A stretch of 64,000 nt of DNA from Halobacteriales archaeon YIM A00013. GTDB taxonomy: Archaea; Halobacteriota; Halobacteria; Halobacteriales; Haloarculaceae. The notes under the pieces are model-generated. The model saw only the letters and a program-made list of their open reading frames with translations. It did no database searches and was not told the DNA's origin. Shown piece by piece: positions 15,241 to 24,630 of the stretch (its first letter is position 1; each line of letters begins with the position of its first letter). The DNA lies in assembly GCA_025041195.1 (NCBI GenBank), contig JAKCFM010000001.1, positions 1,984,001 through 2,048,000 on the forward strand. Direction: 5' to 3'. A program made the position numbers and the translations under genes.

Positions 15241-16406
15241 TCTTCGAGAACGTCCGGCAGGAACCGATCCTCGTGTCCGACGATCGTTTCGCGGTGCTCG
15301 ATGAGCGTTGCGACGATATCGCGGACACCACTCTCGAACGACTGGCGCTGTTCGCCGATGAGCGACATGTAGCGGTCGTTTTCGATCTCCATCTGGTGGG
15401 TTTCGTCCTCCTGTCGTGGATTCTCCACATGGGTAACGTCCACGTCGAGATCGAACTCGCCGGCCACGTTCGCGATCGTATCGGCCATCTCGACGATGCT
15501 GATCGGCCGAGTTGTCTGATTGTACACCACGTGCTCGTCCGGCCGGGTGTCGGAATCGTCAAGCGCGAGCCGAGTAAGGCCTTCGACAGCATCCTCAAGG
15601 CTCACAAACGGCTTTCGCTGCTCGCCCTTGCCGTACACCGTCAGCGGATAGCCAGCGATCGCCTGGGCGCAAAAGCGGTGTGCCACGACGCCGAAGTAGT
15701 AATCGAAGTCGAATCGCGTCCGGAGCCGCTCATCCGCACTCGTTTCGGTCGTTTCGGTGCCGTAGGTGATCGCTGTTCGAACATCACTGATCGGCAGCCC
15801 AAACTGCGTGTTCGCAAGGCGGAGATTCGCCGCGTCGTGACTTTTCGTCAGATGATACCATGACCCCGCCATCGCCGGAAACGGAACCGAATCGCGATTG
15901 CCTTCGTGTTCCATCACGGCCCCGCCTTCGGGGATCGGAAACTCCGGCGCGCCGTAGACGCCGGTGGTCGTGGTCTCGATGAAATGCGTCTCCGAGAGCC
16001 CCGCTTCGTGGAGCCCCCAGACGAGATTCCGCGTCGCCTGCATATTGTTGTGCTGCGTGTAGTTCGCACGCTCGCCATTGAGCTGTGAGTACGGCGCAGA
16101 GGGCTGTGCAGCCGTGTGAACGACGGTGGCGGGCTCGTGAACCGCGAGCAACTCGTCGACGAACGACCGCTCTGTCAGATCGCCTTCGACGAACGAGAGA
16201 TTCTCAACGCCGTGAACCTCTCGTGTGGCCGCCAATCGCTCGTCAATGCTCACAATGGGCTGAGCACTCGTCGAGCCAACCGATTCCACCCACTCACGAC
16301 GGGCAAAGTTATCCACCAACACGACCCGCTCATCAGTCTGTGTCGCAATACGAAGCCCAGTTGGCCACCCAATATACCCGTCGCCGCCAGTTACGAGGAT
16401 GCTCAT
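15237..16406 (-). CDS. SQD1/Agl3-like NAD-dependent epimerase (UDP-sulfoquinovose synthase family)
   Basis: 389 residues, close to SQD1 length and longer than ordinary epimerases. It shares with SQD1-type enzymes the N-terminal MSILVTGGDGYIGWPTGL, the TTTTGVYGAPE stretch, YHLTKSHDA (catalytic Tyr/Lys), and a C-terminal region with EIENDRYMSLI. SQD1 converts UDP-glucose and sulfite to UDP-sulfoquinovose for sulfolipids, and Sulfolobus Agl3 does so for N-glycans. Whether this protein uses sulfite is not shown. First gene of the trio, with a 23-nt inverted repeat right before its ATG. Confidence 0.75.
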   Translation of the reverse strand: MSILVTGGDGYIGWPTGLRIATQTDERVVLVDNFARREWVESVGSTSAQPIVSIDERLAATREVHGVENLSFVEGDLTERSFVDELLAVHEPATVVHTAAQPSAPYSQLNGERANYTQHNNMQATRNLVWGLHEAGLSETHFIETTTTGVYGAPEFPIPEGGAVMEHEGNRDSVPFPAMAGSWYHLTKSHDAANLRLANTQFGLPISDVRTAITYGTETTETSADERLRTRFDFDYYFGVVAHRFCAQAIAGYPLTVYGKGEQRKPFVSLEDAVEGLTRLALDDSDTRPDEHVVYNQTTRPISIVEMADTIANVAGEFDLDVDVTHVENPRQEDETHQMEIENDRYMSLIGEQRQSFESGVRDIVATLIEHRETIVGHEDRFLPDVLEE

Positions 16407-16407
16407 T

Positions 16408-16430
16408 AGTTACTCAGATAGCGAGTAACT
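16408..16430 (-). promoter_or_regulatory. Inverted repeat before the epimerase operon
   Basis: AGTTACTC-AGATAGC-GAGTAACT, a perfect 8-bp inverted repeat with a 7-nt spacer, starting 2 bp upstream of the ATG at 16406. A TATA-like CTATTTTG lies about 30 bp further upstream. The position would let a bound repressor or an RNA hairpin control the operon. Confidence 0.45.
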
Positions 16431-16500
16431 CGCGCGATCAAAATAGCTTTCCATTCGGCTCCGTTGGCGTTTTCCTGCTCGCCGTGGTGGTGTGTGATCG

Positions 16501-16995
16501 ATGGTAACGATCCGACCGGCAACGACACACGATGTTCCTGCCATCCGGGCGGTAGCGCGTCGCTCATGGCGGGCCGCACACGCTCCACTGCTCGGCGGGG
16601 ACCGCGGTGCGTCGTTTTTCGAATCCGAATACGACCGTCGGACGATCCACAAGAAAGTAGTGGCCGAGCGCTCCCGATTCATCGTGGCGGTGACGATGAC
16701 TGGCGTGGCCGGATTTTCGGTGGTCGCTCCGGTGAGCGACGCCACCGGTGTGTACGGCTTGAGCTGGTTGTATGTCGATCCAGATCACTGGCGGCGTGGG
16801 ATTGGAACCCAGCTGCTCACGCGGATCAAGCGGGCAGTAGAACGACGAAACGGACACCGAATTCGACTCGGCGTCCTCGCCGGCAACCAGCGAGCCATCG
16901 ACTTTTACGAACGGATGGGCTTTCGCCGACACAGCACCTATTTTGATGACCGGATCGATGCGCGTGGCTACATCTACGTGCTGGACATTCCCTAG
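16501..16995 (+). CDS. GNAT family N-acetyltransferase
   Basis: 164 residues. The acetyl-CoA-binding motif A is LYVDPDHWRRGIGTQLLTRI (residues about 90-109, with the R/Q-x2-G-x-G/A loop RRGIGT), and motif B NQRAIDFYERMGFR follows. GNAT enzymes acetylate amino groups of small molecules or proteins; the substrate is unknown. It converges with argF, the two stops overlapping by 4 bp. The gene is divergent from the epimerase trio. Confidence 0.85.
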   Translation: MVTIRPATTHDVPAIRAVARRSWRAAHAPLLGGDRGASFFESEYDRRTIHKKVVAERSRFIVAVTMTGVAGFSVVAPVSDATGVYGLSWLYVDPDHWRRGIGTQLLTRIKRAVERRNGHRIRLGVLAGNQRAIDFYERMGFRRHSTYFDDRIDARGYIYVLDIP

Positions 16996-17879
16996 TCGAT
17001 CACCGCGGTCAACAGCGCGTTCTGTGCGTGCAGGCGGTTTTCAGCCTGCTCGAAGACGAGCGCGCGCGCGCTTTCGAGCACGTCGTTGGTGATCTCCTCG
17101 CCGCGATGGGCGGGCAAACAGTGAAGCACGCGCTGGTCATCGAGCAGCGTGTCGTTCACCTGAAAACCATCGAACGCTTCGAGCTTCTGTTCGCGCTGGG
17201 CTTCCTCACCCATGCTCACCCACACGTCCGTCGCGACGACGTCAGCGGTTGCGACGGCCTCGGTCGGGGTTGTGGTGGTGGTAATCGTCCCCTCAAACGC
17301 GGCCGTCCGATCGAGGACTGCCGAATCAATCCCGTATTCGTGGGGTGTGGCCACCGTGCAGTCAATGCCAACCATCGCACAGCCCAGCACGAACGACTGG
17401 GCGACGTTGTTTCCGTCGCCAACCCACGCTGCGGTGACATCAAGCGAGCCGAACGTCTCGCGAATCGTGAGGAGATCGGCGAGCGTCTGACAGGGATGCG
17501 AAACGTCCGTGAGCCCGTTGATCACGGGAACGGTCGCGTGTTCGGCGATCGTTCGCGCGTCCTCGTGGTCGAAGACGCGAACCATGATCGCATCAACGTA
17601 GCGACTGACCGTCCGAGCCGTGTCTTTGAGTGGCTCGCCGCGACCGAGCTGTGTGTCGTCCGGACTGACGAAGATGGCGTGCCCGCCGAGCTGAGTCATG
17701 CCGGTCTCGAACGAGAGTCGCGTTCGCGTGCTCTCCTTTTCGAACAGCATGGCCAGCGTTCGGTTCGCGAGCGCCGTCGACGGAGTTGACGCTTTCACCG
17801 CGGCCGCCCGGTCGAGCAGCTCGGTGAGCGCGGTTGGCGTGCGGTCGTCGATGTGGAGGAAGTGGTCTGGTGATGTCAT
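16992..17879 (-). CDS. argF: Ornithine carbamoyltransferase
   Basis: 295 residues. It transfers a carbamoyl group to ornithine to make citrulline. Carbamoyl-phosphate site STRTR (residues 50-54), HPCQTLAD (around 127) and the ornithine-site HCLPAHRG near the C-terminus are all present. ATG 17879 (MTSPDHFLH) is chosen over an upstream start that would overlap argE. Last gene of the argWXCBDEF operon, one base after the argE stop. HCLP distinguishes it from aspartate carbamoyltransferase. Confidence 0.94.
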   Translation of the reverse strand: MTSPDHFLHIDDRTPTALTELLDRAAAVKASTPSTALANRTLAMLFEKESTRTRLSFETGMTQLGGHAIFVSPDDTQLGRGEPLKDTARTVSRYVDAIMVRVFDHEDARTIAEHATVPVINGLTDVSHPCQTLADLLTIRETFGSLDVTAAWVGDGNNVAQSFVLGCAMVGIDCTVATPHEYGIDSAVLDRTAAFEGTITTTTTPTEAVATADVVATDVWVSMGEEAQREQKLEAFDGFQVNDTLLDDQRVLHCLPAHRGEEITNDVLESARALVFEQAENRLHAQNALLTAVID

Positions 17880-17880
17880 T

Positions 17881-18945
17881 TCAGTCGCTTGTGAGCGCAG
17901 TGCAGACGGATTCGAGCACTGCAATTGCGTTGTCGAACGATTCCAGTGGGAGGTGTTCAGTCGGCGTATGATCCAGTTCGGAGTCGCCGGGGCCGTAGGT
18001 GACCATCGGACAGTCCCAGGCGTCGGCGAACAGATTCATGTCGCTCGTCCCGGTTTTCCGAAGGAGTCGTGGCTCACCACCCTGCTCGCGAATGGCAACC
18101 CGGAACGCGCGCGCGACTGGCGTCCGTGGATTGGTCATCACGGGTGGCACGTCGTCGTACCAGTGGATGGTTCCGCCGTTGAGCTGTGCGTCGGCGAGCT
18201 CGCGAATCGCTTCGGTCGTCTGTTCGGGTGGCACTCGAAACTGCACGTCCATCGTCGCCTCAACGGAGAGCCCATCGTCGGTGGTGCCGCCCTCAACTGT
18301 GATCGGCTTGGTTGTGACGCGCTCGAAGACGGGCGTCCACTCATCGGGCGCTAACGCGTCGCCAACGGCCTGATACCAGTCCATTGCGTCCTGGATGGCG
18401 TTGTTCTCGGGCCGTGAGGTGTGGCCAGATTCGCTGGTGGCCACGTATGTGCCCGCGAGCAGCCCACGGTAGCCAAGCGTCACGCCGTCCCAGCCGCTTG
18501 GCTCGCCGTTGATCACGGCGCCGGGCTCCGCACGATCTGCAATCAGATGACGCGCTCCCCGCGAGTCCACCTCTTCGCCGACAACGCCAACAAAACTCAT
18601 GCCGGTCGAAACGGCCGCGACGGCCATCGCGACGAGCGGTCCCTTCGCGTCGACGCTCCCCCGGCCCCACAGGGCAGGCAGCTCTTCCTCGGCGGCCGGC
18701 TCGATTCTGACCGGGATCTCGCCGGGCACCGTGTCAATGTGAGAGGTGAGCAGCACGCTGTCGTCGGCCGGTGCGCGAACGTTGCCAACATCGTCGATCC
18801 AGGCCTCCCGATCGTGCTCGGCGAAAAACTCACACAGGCGCTGTGCACAGTCGTGTTCCTCCCCACTCACCGAGGGGATCGAAACGATCGATTGCAACAG
18901 CTCGCGGGGTGTGGTTTTCCTCGCGGCGTCGGCGTGCTGGTTCAT
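17881..18945 (-). CDS. argE: [ArgW/LysW]-ornithine/lysine hydrolase
   Basis: 354 residues of the M20 metallopeptidase family. It releases ornithine (or lysine) from the C-terminus of the carrier protein. Metal-site motifs are TSHIDTVPG (His/Asp near residue 70), GRGSVDAKGPL and VGEEVDSRGA (Glu pair), with a C-terminal HTPTEHL histidine. The start overlaps the argD stop by 4 bp. It lies between argD and argF, the expected step order. In haloarchaea this LysK-type protein replaces acetylornithine deacetylase. Confidence 0.9.
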   Translation of the reverse strand: MNQHADAARKTTPRELLQSIVSIPSVSGEEHDCAQRLCEFFAEHDREAWIDDVGNVRAPADDSVLLTSHIDTVPGEIPVRIEPAAEEELPALWGRGSVDAKGPLVAMAVAAVSTGMSFVGVVGEEVDSRGARHLIADRAEPGAVINGEPSGWDGVTLGYRGLLAGTYVATSESGHTSRPENNAIQDAMDWYQAVGDALAPDEWTPVFERVTTKPITVEGGTTDDGLSVEATMDVQFRVPPEQTTEAIRELADAQLNGGTIHWYDDVPPVMTNPRTPVARAFRVAIREQGGEPRLLRKTGTSDMNLFADAWDCPMVTYGPGDSELDHTPTEHLPLESFDNAIAVLESVCTALTSD

Positions 18946-20072
18946 CTGATCACCGCCGTGATGGCCTCTGTGATCCGCTCTGCGTGGTGTTTCTCGATGA
19001 CCAGCGGCGGGAGCAACCGCACCACCGACCGACCGGCCGGGAGCGCAAGCACACCCTCTTCGAGTGCGAGCGTCGGCAGCAACCGATTCGCGCCGCGCTT
19101 TACCTCGATCCCGATCATGAGCCCCTGGCCACGAACGTCGCGCACGTCATCGCCGATCGCGTCGACCAACCCCTCCTGGAGCGTCGTGCCGACCTCGGCT
19201 GCATGGTCATCAAGCGACTGATCGGTCAGAACGTCAATCGTGGCGCTTGCAGCTGCACAAACCACGGGCGTTCCGCTGAACGTCGAGCCGTGATTGCCTG
19301 AGGCATCCGCAATCCACTCCCGACAGAGGGTTGCCCCCATTGGGAACCCACTGGCGAGCCCTTTCGCCGTGGTGAGGATGTCCGGGACGACACCGGCCTG
19401 CTCGGTCGCCCAGATCGATCCGGTGCGACCGAGCCCCGTCTGGATTTCATCAAGGACGAGTGCCGCGCCGGTATCAGTCGTTAGCTCGCGTGCGCGTTCG
19501 AGGTAGCCGTCCGGCGCTGGGTTGATGCCGCCTTCACCCTGCACGGGTTCGAGCAACACGGCCGCAGTCTCCTCGTCGATCGCGGCTTCAAGCGCCGCTT
19601 CGTCGCCATATGGGACGAACTCGAAGTCTCCGGCCAGCGGTTCGAACGACTGTTTATACTTCTGTTTCCACGTTGCGGCGAGCGCACCGAGCGTCCGCCC
19701 GTGGAAACTCCGCTGGGCAGCGATGATCTTCGAGCGGCCGGTTGCGCTCCGGGCGAATTTGATGGCGGCCTCGTTGGCCTCCGTGCCCGAATTGCAGAGC
19801 CACACCTTCGAGATATCGCCGGGTGCAAGCGCCGATAGCTGGGCGTACAGCCGATCCCGAACGTCCATGGGATACGATCCCTGCACGTAGGTGAGCGACT
19901 GTGCCTGCTCGGTCACCGCATCGACAACCGCCGGATGGCTGTGACCGATCGGCGTGACGGCATAGCTTGCGCCAGCGTCGAGATACTCCGTGCCGTTCGC
20001 ATCGTAGAGATACGGCCCCTCGCCGCTCTCGATCCGCAGCGGCTTCTCGTTGAAGACGAATCCAGCCGTCAT
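18942..20072 (-). CDS. argD: [ArgW/LysW]-aminoadipate/glutamate semialdehyde aminotransferase
   Basis: 376 residues, class III PLP aminotransferase. It transaminates the semialdehyde bound to the carrier protein. Typical segments are [37 protein letters not shown] and the PLP lysine in [14 protein letters not shown] (around residue 240). Overlaps argB and argE by 4 bp each. It can serve ornithine and possibly lysine synthesis; haloarchaeal context favours arginine. Confidence 0.92.
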   Translation of the reverse strand: MTAGFVFNEKPLRIESGEGPYLYDANGTEYLDAGASYAVTPIGHSHPAVVDAVTEQAQSLTYVQGSYPMDVRDRLYAQLSALAPGDISKVWLCNSGTEANEAAIKFARSATGRSKIIAAQRSFHGRTLGALAATWKQKYKQSFEPLAGDFEFVPYGDEAALEAAIDEETAAVLLEPVQGEGGINPAPDGYLERARELTTDTGAALVLDEIQTGLGRTGSIWATEQAGVVPDILTTAKGLASGFPMGATLCREWIADASGNHGSTFSGTPVVCAAASATIDVLTDQSLDDHAAEVGTTLQEGLVDAIGDDVRDVRGQGLMIGIEVKRGANRLLPTLALEEGVLALPAGRSVVRLLPPLVIEKHHAERITEAITAVIR

Positions 20073-20890
20073 ACTGCCTCCGGGAAGATCGTCGTTCCAG
20101 TCGCACGCTTTAGCGCATCACCGACCGGCGCGTCACTGTTCGCACTCGAAATCGTCGCACTGCGAGCGCCGCCATCCAGCGCCTCGGTCGCGGCCATCAC
20201 TTTCCGGGTCATGAACCCCTCGGCGGCTTCGGCGAGTCGTTCGTAGCCGGCTGGCGTTTCGACCGTCTCAATCACCGAGGACGTATCGTCGAGGTCCGCA
20301 AGGACGCCGGGCACATCAGTGAGCAAGATGAGCTCACCACCGAGCGCGCCAGCGATCGCTGCAGCCGCCCGGTCGGCGTCGGCGTTGACCGCCACACCGT
20401 CATCCGCGAGCATCGGGACGGTCACCACCGGCGTGTAGCCATCCTCAAGCAGCGTGGTGAGCAGCGTGTCGTTGACCGAGTCGATCCGGCCAGAGTGATC
20501 ACCACGGCGGATCTTCTTCTTCCCGTCTTCGAGCACGCGAACCGCTGACTTTCGCGGTCCAGTCAGTAATCCACCATCGACGCCCGAGAGCCCAACCGCA
20601 TCAACCCCGGCGTCGGTGAGCTGTGTCACTAGCGACGTGTTGAGCTTGCCGGGAAGCACCATCGAAAACACCTCCATCGTCCGCTCGTCGGTGAAGCGGC
20701 CGACGACACCGGATGGCGTTTCGACGTATTCTGGGTTCTCCCCGAGCGATTCGAGCGTATCATCAACCGCGGTTGAGCCGCCGTGAACGACGACCACATC
20801 GGTGCCGTCTTCGCTGAGACCTGCGATATCAGAGAGCGCGCCTGCGGGATCGACCGCGCGCGCGCCGCCGATTTTCACGACAACCGTCAT
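20069..20890 (-). CDS. argB: [ArgW/LysW]-aminoadipate/glutamate kinase
   Basis: 273 residues of the amino acid kinase family. It phosphorylates the gamma-carboxyl of the carrier-bound glutamate. MTVVVKIGGARAVDP gives the phosphate-binding glycine loop with Lys6, VVVHGGSTAVDDTL the substrate loop, and VNADADRAAAAIAGAL the nucleotide region. Overlaps argC upstream and argD downstream by 4 bp, in a tightly coupled operon. Confidence 0.92.
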   Translation of the reverse strand: MTVVVKIGGARAVDPAGALSDIAGLSEDGTDVVVVHGGSTAVDDTLESLGENPEYVETPSGVVGRFTDERTMEVFSMVLPGKLNTSLVTQLTDAGVDAVGLSGVDGGLLTGPRKSAVRVLEDGKKKIRRGDHSGRIDSVNDTLLTTLLEDGYTPVVTVPMLADDGVAVNADADRAAAAIAGALGGELILLTDVPGVLADLDDTSSVIETVETPAGYERLAEAAEGFMTRKVMAATEALDGGARSATISSANSDAPVGDALKRATGTTIFPEAV

Positions 20891-21924
20891 GGTGCCCCCA
20901 CGGGGTGGAGCCCCTGGAACTGTAATCCTGCAGTCTCGTCGAAGCCGAGCGCGATATTCGTCGCGTGGATCGCCTGCCCGGCCGATCCCTTCATCATGTT
21001 ATCGATCGCGGAGAACACCACGATCCGGCCGTTCGACGGATCGAGCTCGAAGCCAACCTCCGCAATATTCGTGCCGGCGAGGGCCTTTGGCTCCGGATAG
21101 CGGTAGACCCCACCGCCCCCGGATACGAGCCGGACGAACGGCTCGTCGTCGTACGCCTCGCGGAACGCACCCCAGAGATCGCCCGTCGTTACTGGATCGT
21201 CGGGGAAGACGTGACAGGTTGCGCTTGCACCGCGCACCATCTCCACCGCGTGAACGGTGAAGCTGACCGGACCGACAAACTGCTCGATCTCGGCCTCGTG
21301 ACGGTGACCGGTCGGCGCGTACGGCCTGACAACACCCGACCGCTCGGGGTGTGATGAGCTTTCCCCACCACCGGCACCGCCCTCTGAGGAGCCGACTTTC
21401 ACGTCGACAACAATCCGTTCGTCGTTGCCGAGAATGCCGGCATCAACGAGCGGCTTCAACCCCAAGATCGTGGCCGTCGCATTACACCCACCCGACGCGA
21501 TCAGTGACGCACCGGGAAGCGCTTCACGCGTCAGTTCAGGAAGTCCGTACACCGACTCGGAGAGCAGTTCCGGCCGACTGTGGCCGTCGTAAAACTCCTC
21601 GTACTGTTCTTCGGTGTGCAGCCGGAAATCAGCGCTCAGATCTACCACCGTGTCCGCAACGTCGCGGAACTGGTCGATCCGGTCCATTGAAACGCCGTGG
21701 GGCGTCGCTGCGAACAGCACATCAACCGATTCGAGCTCATCTGGCGGGCTAAAGCGCAGCTCCATCCCCCGCAGATTCGGGTGGACATGGCCAATCGTTT
21801 TGCGACTGTACTGGCGACTGGTGGCCTGTGTGAGCCGCAGCTCCGGATGGCCGGCGAGCAACCGGCAGAGCTCGCCACCGGTAAAGCCGCTCGCGCCAAC
21901 AACACTCGCTGTCAGGGGCGCCAT
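20887..21924 (-). CDS. argC: [ArgW/LysW]-glutamyl-phosphate reductase
   Basis: 345 residues. It reduces the carrier-bound acyl phosphate to the semialdehyde with NADPH. ASVVGASGFTGGELCRLL is the dinucleotide motif, and SGGCNATATILGLKPL contains the catalytic cysteine (around residue 148). KVGSSEGGAGGGESS and HRHEAEIEQ are typical of ArgC/LysY. Start abuts the argX stop (1-bp overlap); stop overlaps the argB start. Confidence 0.93.
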   Translation of the reverse strand: MAPLTASVVGASGFTGGELCRLLAGHPELRLTQATSRQYSRKTIGHVHPNLRGMELRFSPPDELESVDVLFAATPHGVSMDRIDQFRDVADTVVDLSADFRLHTEEQYEEFYDGHSRPELLSESVYGLPELTREALPGASLIASGGCNATATILGLKPLVDAGILGNDERIVVDVKVGSSEGGAGGGESSSHPERSGVVRPYAPTGHRHEAEIEQFVGPVSFTVHAVEMVRGASATCHVFPDDPVTTGDLWGAFREAYDDEPFVRLVSGGGGVYRYPEPKALAGTNIAEVGFELDPSNGRIVVFSAIDNMMKGSAGQAIHATNIALGFDETAGLQFQGLHPVGAP

Positions 21925-22787
21925 CAGGCAACCACCTCCGCGGTGCGCTGTTGCTCAAGCCAATCGACAACCCTGGCTGGCACGTCAACGTCGGTCGTCT
22001 CCGCGAGCGCTTTGAACTCGACTGTGTGGTTCACTTCATGGACGGTGTAGTCACCGTCTGCGGTCTCCATCAGATCGATGCCAAGCAGCCCGCCCCCGAC
22101 CGCGTCGCTCGCCGCGGCTACTAACTCGCGAGCGCGCTCGTCAGGTTCGAACGTGGCCGTCTCGGCTCCTTTTGCCGCATTGGTCAGCCAGTGATCTGAC
22201 GACCGAACCATGCCCGCGATCGGCTCGCCATCCGTGGCGAGCACCCGCACGTCACGGTCAGGCTTTGCAACGAACTCCTGGATGTAGAACACCTTGTGTT
22301 CGTAGTGACCAAGCGTCGCTTTGTGCTCAAGAATCGCTTCGGCCGCCGACCGGGAGTCAATCTTCGCCATCAACCGACCCCAGGATCCGACAACCGGCTT
22401 GAGCACGCAGGGGTAGCCGAACGACTCGATGATCTCGAGGGCGCTCTCTTTTGTGAATGCTACCTCTGTCCGTGGCGTTGGGACGCCCGCCGCAGCAAGG
22501 GCGAGGCTGTTTTTGGCCTTATCGGCACACACAGCCGCAGTCTCCGGGCCGTTGACGATCGGAATCCCGTAGCTGTCAATGAACCGACTCGCGTAGATGC
22601 TTCGCGACGTGGCCAGACACCGATCAACCACGAGATCACACTCCGAAAGCGGTGGTTCTGGCGTTTCCACGTCGAATCGGAGATTGCGAACATCCAGCTT
22701 GACCACATCGTGGTCGCGGTCACGCAGTTCGTTCAACAGCAGCTTCTCGTCGTGGCGTATCCGTGAGTAGAGCACTCCAATGGTCAT
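21924..22787 (-). CDS. argX: Glutamate-[ArgW] ligase
   Basis: 287 residues, ATP-grasp fold, RimK/LysX family. It attaches the amino group of glutamate to the C-terminal carboxylate of ArgW. Visible parts are MTIGVLYSRIRHDEKLL, PCVLKPVVGSWGRLMAKI and VHEVNHTVEFKALAE. ATG 22787 matches the family N-terminus; a GTG at 22814 would add nine residues and place the start 1 bp after the argW stop. The NHTVEFK segment near the C-terminus is the region in which LysX and ArgX specificity differ; which amino acid is bound cannot be judged with certainty. Confidence 0.92.
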   Translation of the reverse strand: MTIGVLYSRIRHDEKLLLNELRDRDHDVVKLDVRNLRFDVETPEPPLSECDLVVDRCLATSRSIYASRFIDSYGIPIVNGPETAAVCADKAKNSLALAAAGVPTPRTEVAFTKESALEIIESFGYPCVLKPVVGSWGRLMAKIDSRSAAEAILEHKATLGHYEHKVFYIQEFVAKPDRDVRVLATDGEPIAGMVRSSDHWLTNAAKGAETATFEPDERARELVAAASDAVGGGLLGIDLMETADGDYTVHEVNHTVEFKALAETTDVDVPARVVDWLEQQRTAEVVA

Positions 22788-22815
22788 GGATTCTGGTGTG
22801 TGCCGGGTAGACACC

Positions 22816-22980
22816 TTACTCGCCCCAGTCCTCTTCGAGCTCGGGCGCGGTGTCGAGCGAAACGGGTTCGGTCTCGATTATTTCGAGCTCGCTCCCGCAC
22901 GTTCCGCAGTCAATGATTTCGCCGTTCTCTACGTCGTCGTGGAGCTGGACAGTTGCTCCACATTCGATGCATTCTGCCAT
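22816..22980 (-). CDS. argW: Amino-group carrier protein ArgW/LysW
   Basis: 54 residues, MAECIECGATVQL... ending in EDWGE, the hallmark C-terminal motif whose terminal glutamate is conjugated to the pathway intermediate. Two CxxC pairs (CIEC, CGTC) form a zinc knuckle. Highly acidic, as carrier proteins of this family are. ATG 22980 is chosen over an upstream in-frame start because a TATA box (TTTAAGT, 23012-23006) lies about 29 bp before it, giving a leaderless transcript. First gene of the argWXCBDEF operon. Confidence 0.95.
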   Translation of the reverse strand: MAECIECGATVQLHDDVENGEIIDCGTCGSELEIIETEPVSLDTAPELEEDWGE

Positions 22981-23005
22981 GTGACACACAGTCGATTGCC
23001 GATTC

Positions 23006-23012
23006 ACTTAAA
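23006..23012 (-). promoter_or_regulatory. TATA box of the arg carrier-protein operon
   Basis: TTTAAGT on the minus strand, centred about 29 bp before the argW ATG, which predicts transcription starting at or next to the start codon. Confidence 0.5.
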
Positions 23013-23117
23013 CCCATCGAACTTATCAGAAAATTAATAAATTGTGGACGCTACGCTAACGGTGTTTCAAGGCATATTAGCGCCGATCTCGAATTGAATA
23101 TCACGAGTTTGTTATAT

Positions 23118-23133
23118 GTCCCCAAGGGGGGAC
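23118..23133 (-). terminator. Hairpin after argH
   Basis: GTCCCC-loop-GGGGAC, 22 bp beyond the argH stop. It lacks a following T run, so it may be a terminator, a processing site or an upstream element of argW. Confidence 0.35.
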
Positions 23134-23154
23134 GGGATCGGTGGTCGTCGCGGT

Positions 23155-24630
23155 TCAGACATACTGGTGGGTCACCTCTGCGAGCTGTTCGTGGGCACTC
23201 ACAAGCGATTGATTCCGTGCTTCGAGTGCAGTTTCGTGATCAGTTAGTTCAGACGAAACCAAATCGAGTTGGTGGTCGATCGCCTCTGGTGCGGGGCCAC
23301 CACGCGAACGCCGGTCGAGGACGCTCCGAGTTGGATCGAGAAGCTTCTCGATGGTTTCCGCAGCGCAGTAGGTTTCGAGCGGCTCCTCGAGGATTTCGTC
23401 TGCAGCGTCGAGGATGGCCTCGAGATCGCTCCCGTGTTGGGCCGCTTGCGCGACAATCTCGTGAGCCGTTCTGAACGGGAGGCCACCCATGGCGAGCTGA
23501 TCAGCCACGCCGGTTGCCGTGGTGAAGCCCTCCGTTGTCGCCGCCGCTAGCTCCTCGGTATCGAATGTGGCCGTGGCGATCGCCCCTGCGGTGACCGTCG
23601 TTGCTTGGGTCACCGCATCAATGGTGTCCCAGGCGTGTGGCGTCGCGTTCTGGAGATCGATATTGTACGCCCGTGGAAGGCCCTTCAGCGTGTTCAACAG
23701 GCCAGTGACGCCGGCATGAGCGATGCCGGCTGTCGAGCGCACGAGTTCGATCGAATCCGGATTTTTCTTCTGTGGCATGATCGAGGAGGTCGATGCATAA
23801 TCGTCGTCGAGTTCGACGAAGCCACGGTTCGCGTAGATGACGATATCCTCCGCGATGCCCGACAGCGTGGTCGCCAGGCCGGCAAGTGCGGTCGTTGCCT
23901 CAAGCAGGAAGTCACGACTTGAGGCCCCGTCCATCGCGTTCTCGACGAGCCCATCGAAGCCCAGCAGCGAGGCCGTCCGCTCGCGGTCGATCGGAAACGG
24001 CGTTCCACCGAACGCACACGATCCGAGCGGTGACTGGTTCGTCCGGTCGAACGCCGCAATGAGCCGCTCGGTATCGCGCGTGAGCGCGCGTTCGTACGAC
24101 ACTGCCCAGTGGGCAAGCGTCGTCGGCTGAGCCGGCTGGAGGTGGGTAAACCCACACATGATGGTCTCGCGGTGGTCGGTTGCCACTGCGGCAAACGCCT
24201 CGCGGAGCCCGATCGCGGCGTCAATCGCCTCCAGCAGATCCTCACGCAGCCGATACCGAATGCAGGTCGCCACCTCATCGTTCCGTGAGCGTGCCGTGTG
24301 CATCTTCCCGCCTTCGGGTCCGACCTGCTCAATCACCGCGGATTCGATCGCTTCGTGGACGTCTTCGCCGCCTTCGAGCGCATCGTGGCCCTCGATGGCG
24401 ATCGTATCCAGTGCCTGTAAGATCGCTCCGGCCGCTGTGGCGTCGATGATCTCCGTTTCTGTCAGCATCACCACGTGCGCGCGATCGACGGCGATATCAG
24501 CCTCGAAGATCCGGGCGTCGGCCGCCAGTGATGAGAGAAACCCACGGGCAGGGCCACCACTGAACCGATCACCACGAACGGCAGTGCCATCGGAATGGGC
24601 TGTCGACTCCGCGCCGGTCGGCTCAGTCAT
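23155..24630 (-). CDS. argH: Argininosuccinate lyase
   Basis: 491 residues. It splits argininosuccinate into arginine and fumarate. The fumarase/aspartase signature is STSSIMPQKKNPD, and GFTHLQPAQPTTLAHW and TARSRNDEVATCIRYRL are diagnostic. ATG 24630 (MTEPTG) is chosen: it overlaps the argG stop by 8 bp, whereas a longer frame would run far into argG. Cotranscribed with argG and located upstream of the carrier-protein operon. Confidence 0.94.
   Translation of the reverse strand: MTEPTGAESTAHSDGTAVRGDRFSGGPARGFLSSLAADARIFEADIAVDRAHVVMLTETEIIDATAAGAILQALDTIAIEGHDALEGGEDVHEAIESAVIEQVGPEGGKMHTARSRNDEVATCIRYRLREDLLEAIDAAIGLREAFAAVATDHRETIMCGFTHLQPAQPTTLAHWAVSYERALTRDTERLIAAFDRTNQSPLGSCAFGGTPFPIDRERTASLLGFDGLVENAMDGASSRDFLLEATTALAGLATTLSGIAEDIVIYANRGFVELDDDYASTSSIMPQKKNPDSIELVRSTAGIAHAGVTGLLNTLKGLPRAYNIDLQNATPHAWDTIDAVTQATTVTAGAIATATFDTEELAAATTEGFTTATGVADQLAMGGLPFRTAHEIVAQAAQHGSDLEAILDAADEILEEPLETYCAAETIEKLLDPTRSVLDRRSRGGPAPEAIDHQLDLVSSELTDHETALEARNQSLVSAHEQLAEVTHQYV

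Noticed and set aside
22787-22814. A longer argX start at a GTG directly after the argW stop
   Set aside because: The nine added residues do not match the usual family N-terminus, while the ATG at 22787 does; it remains possible.
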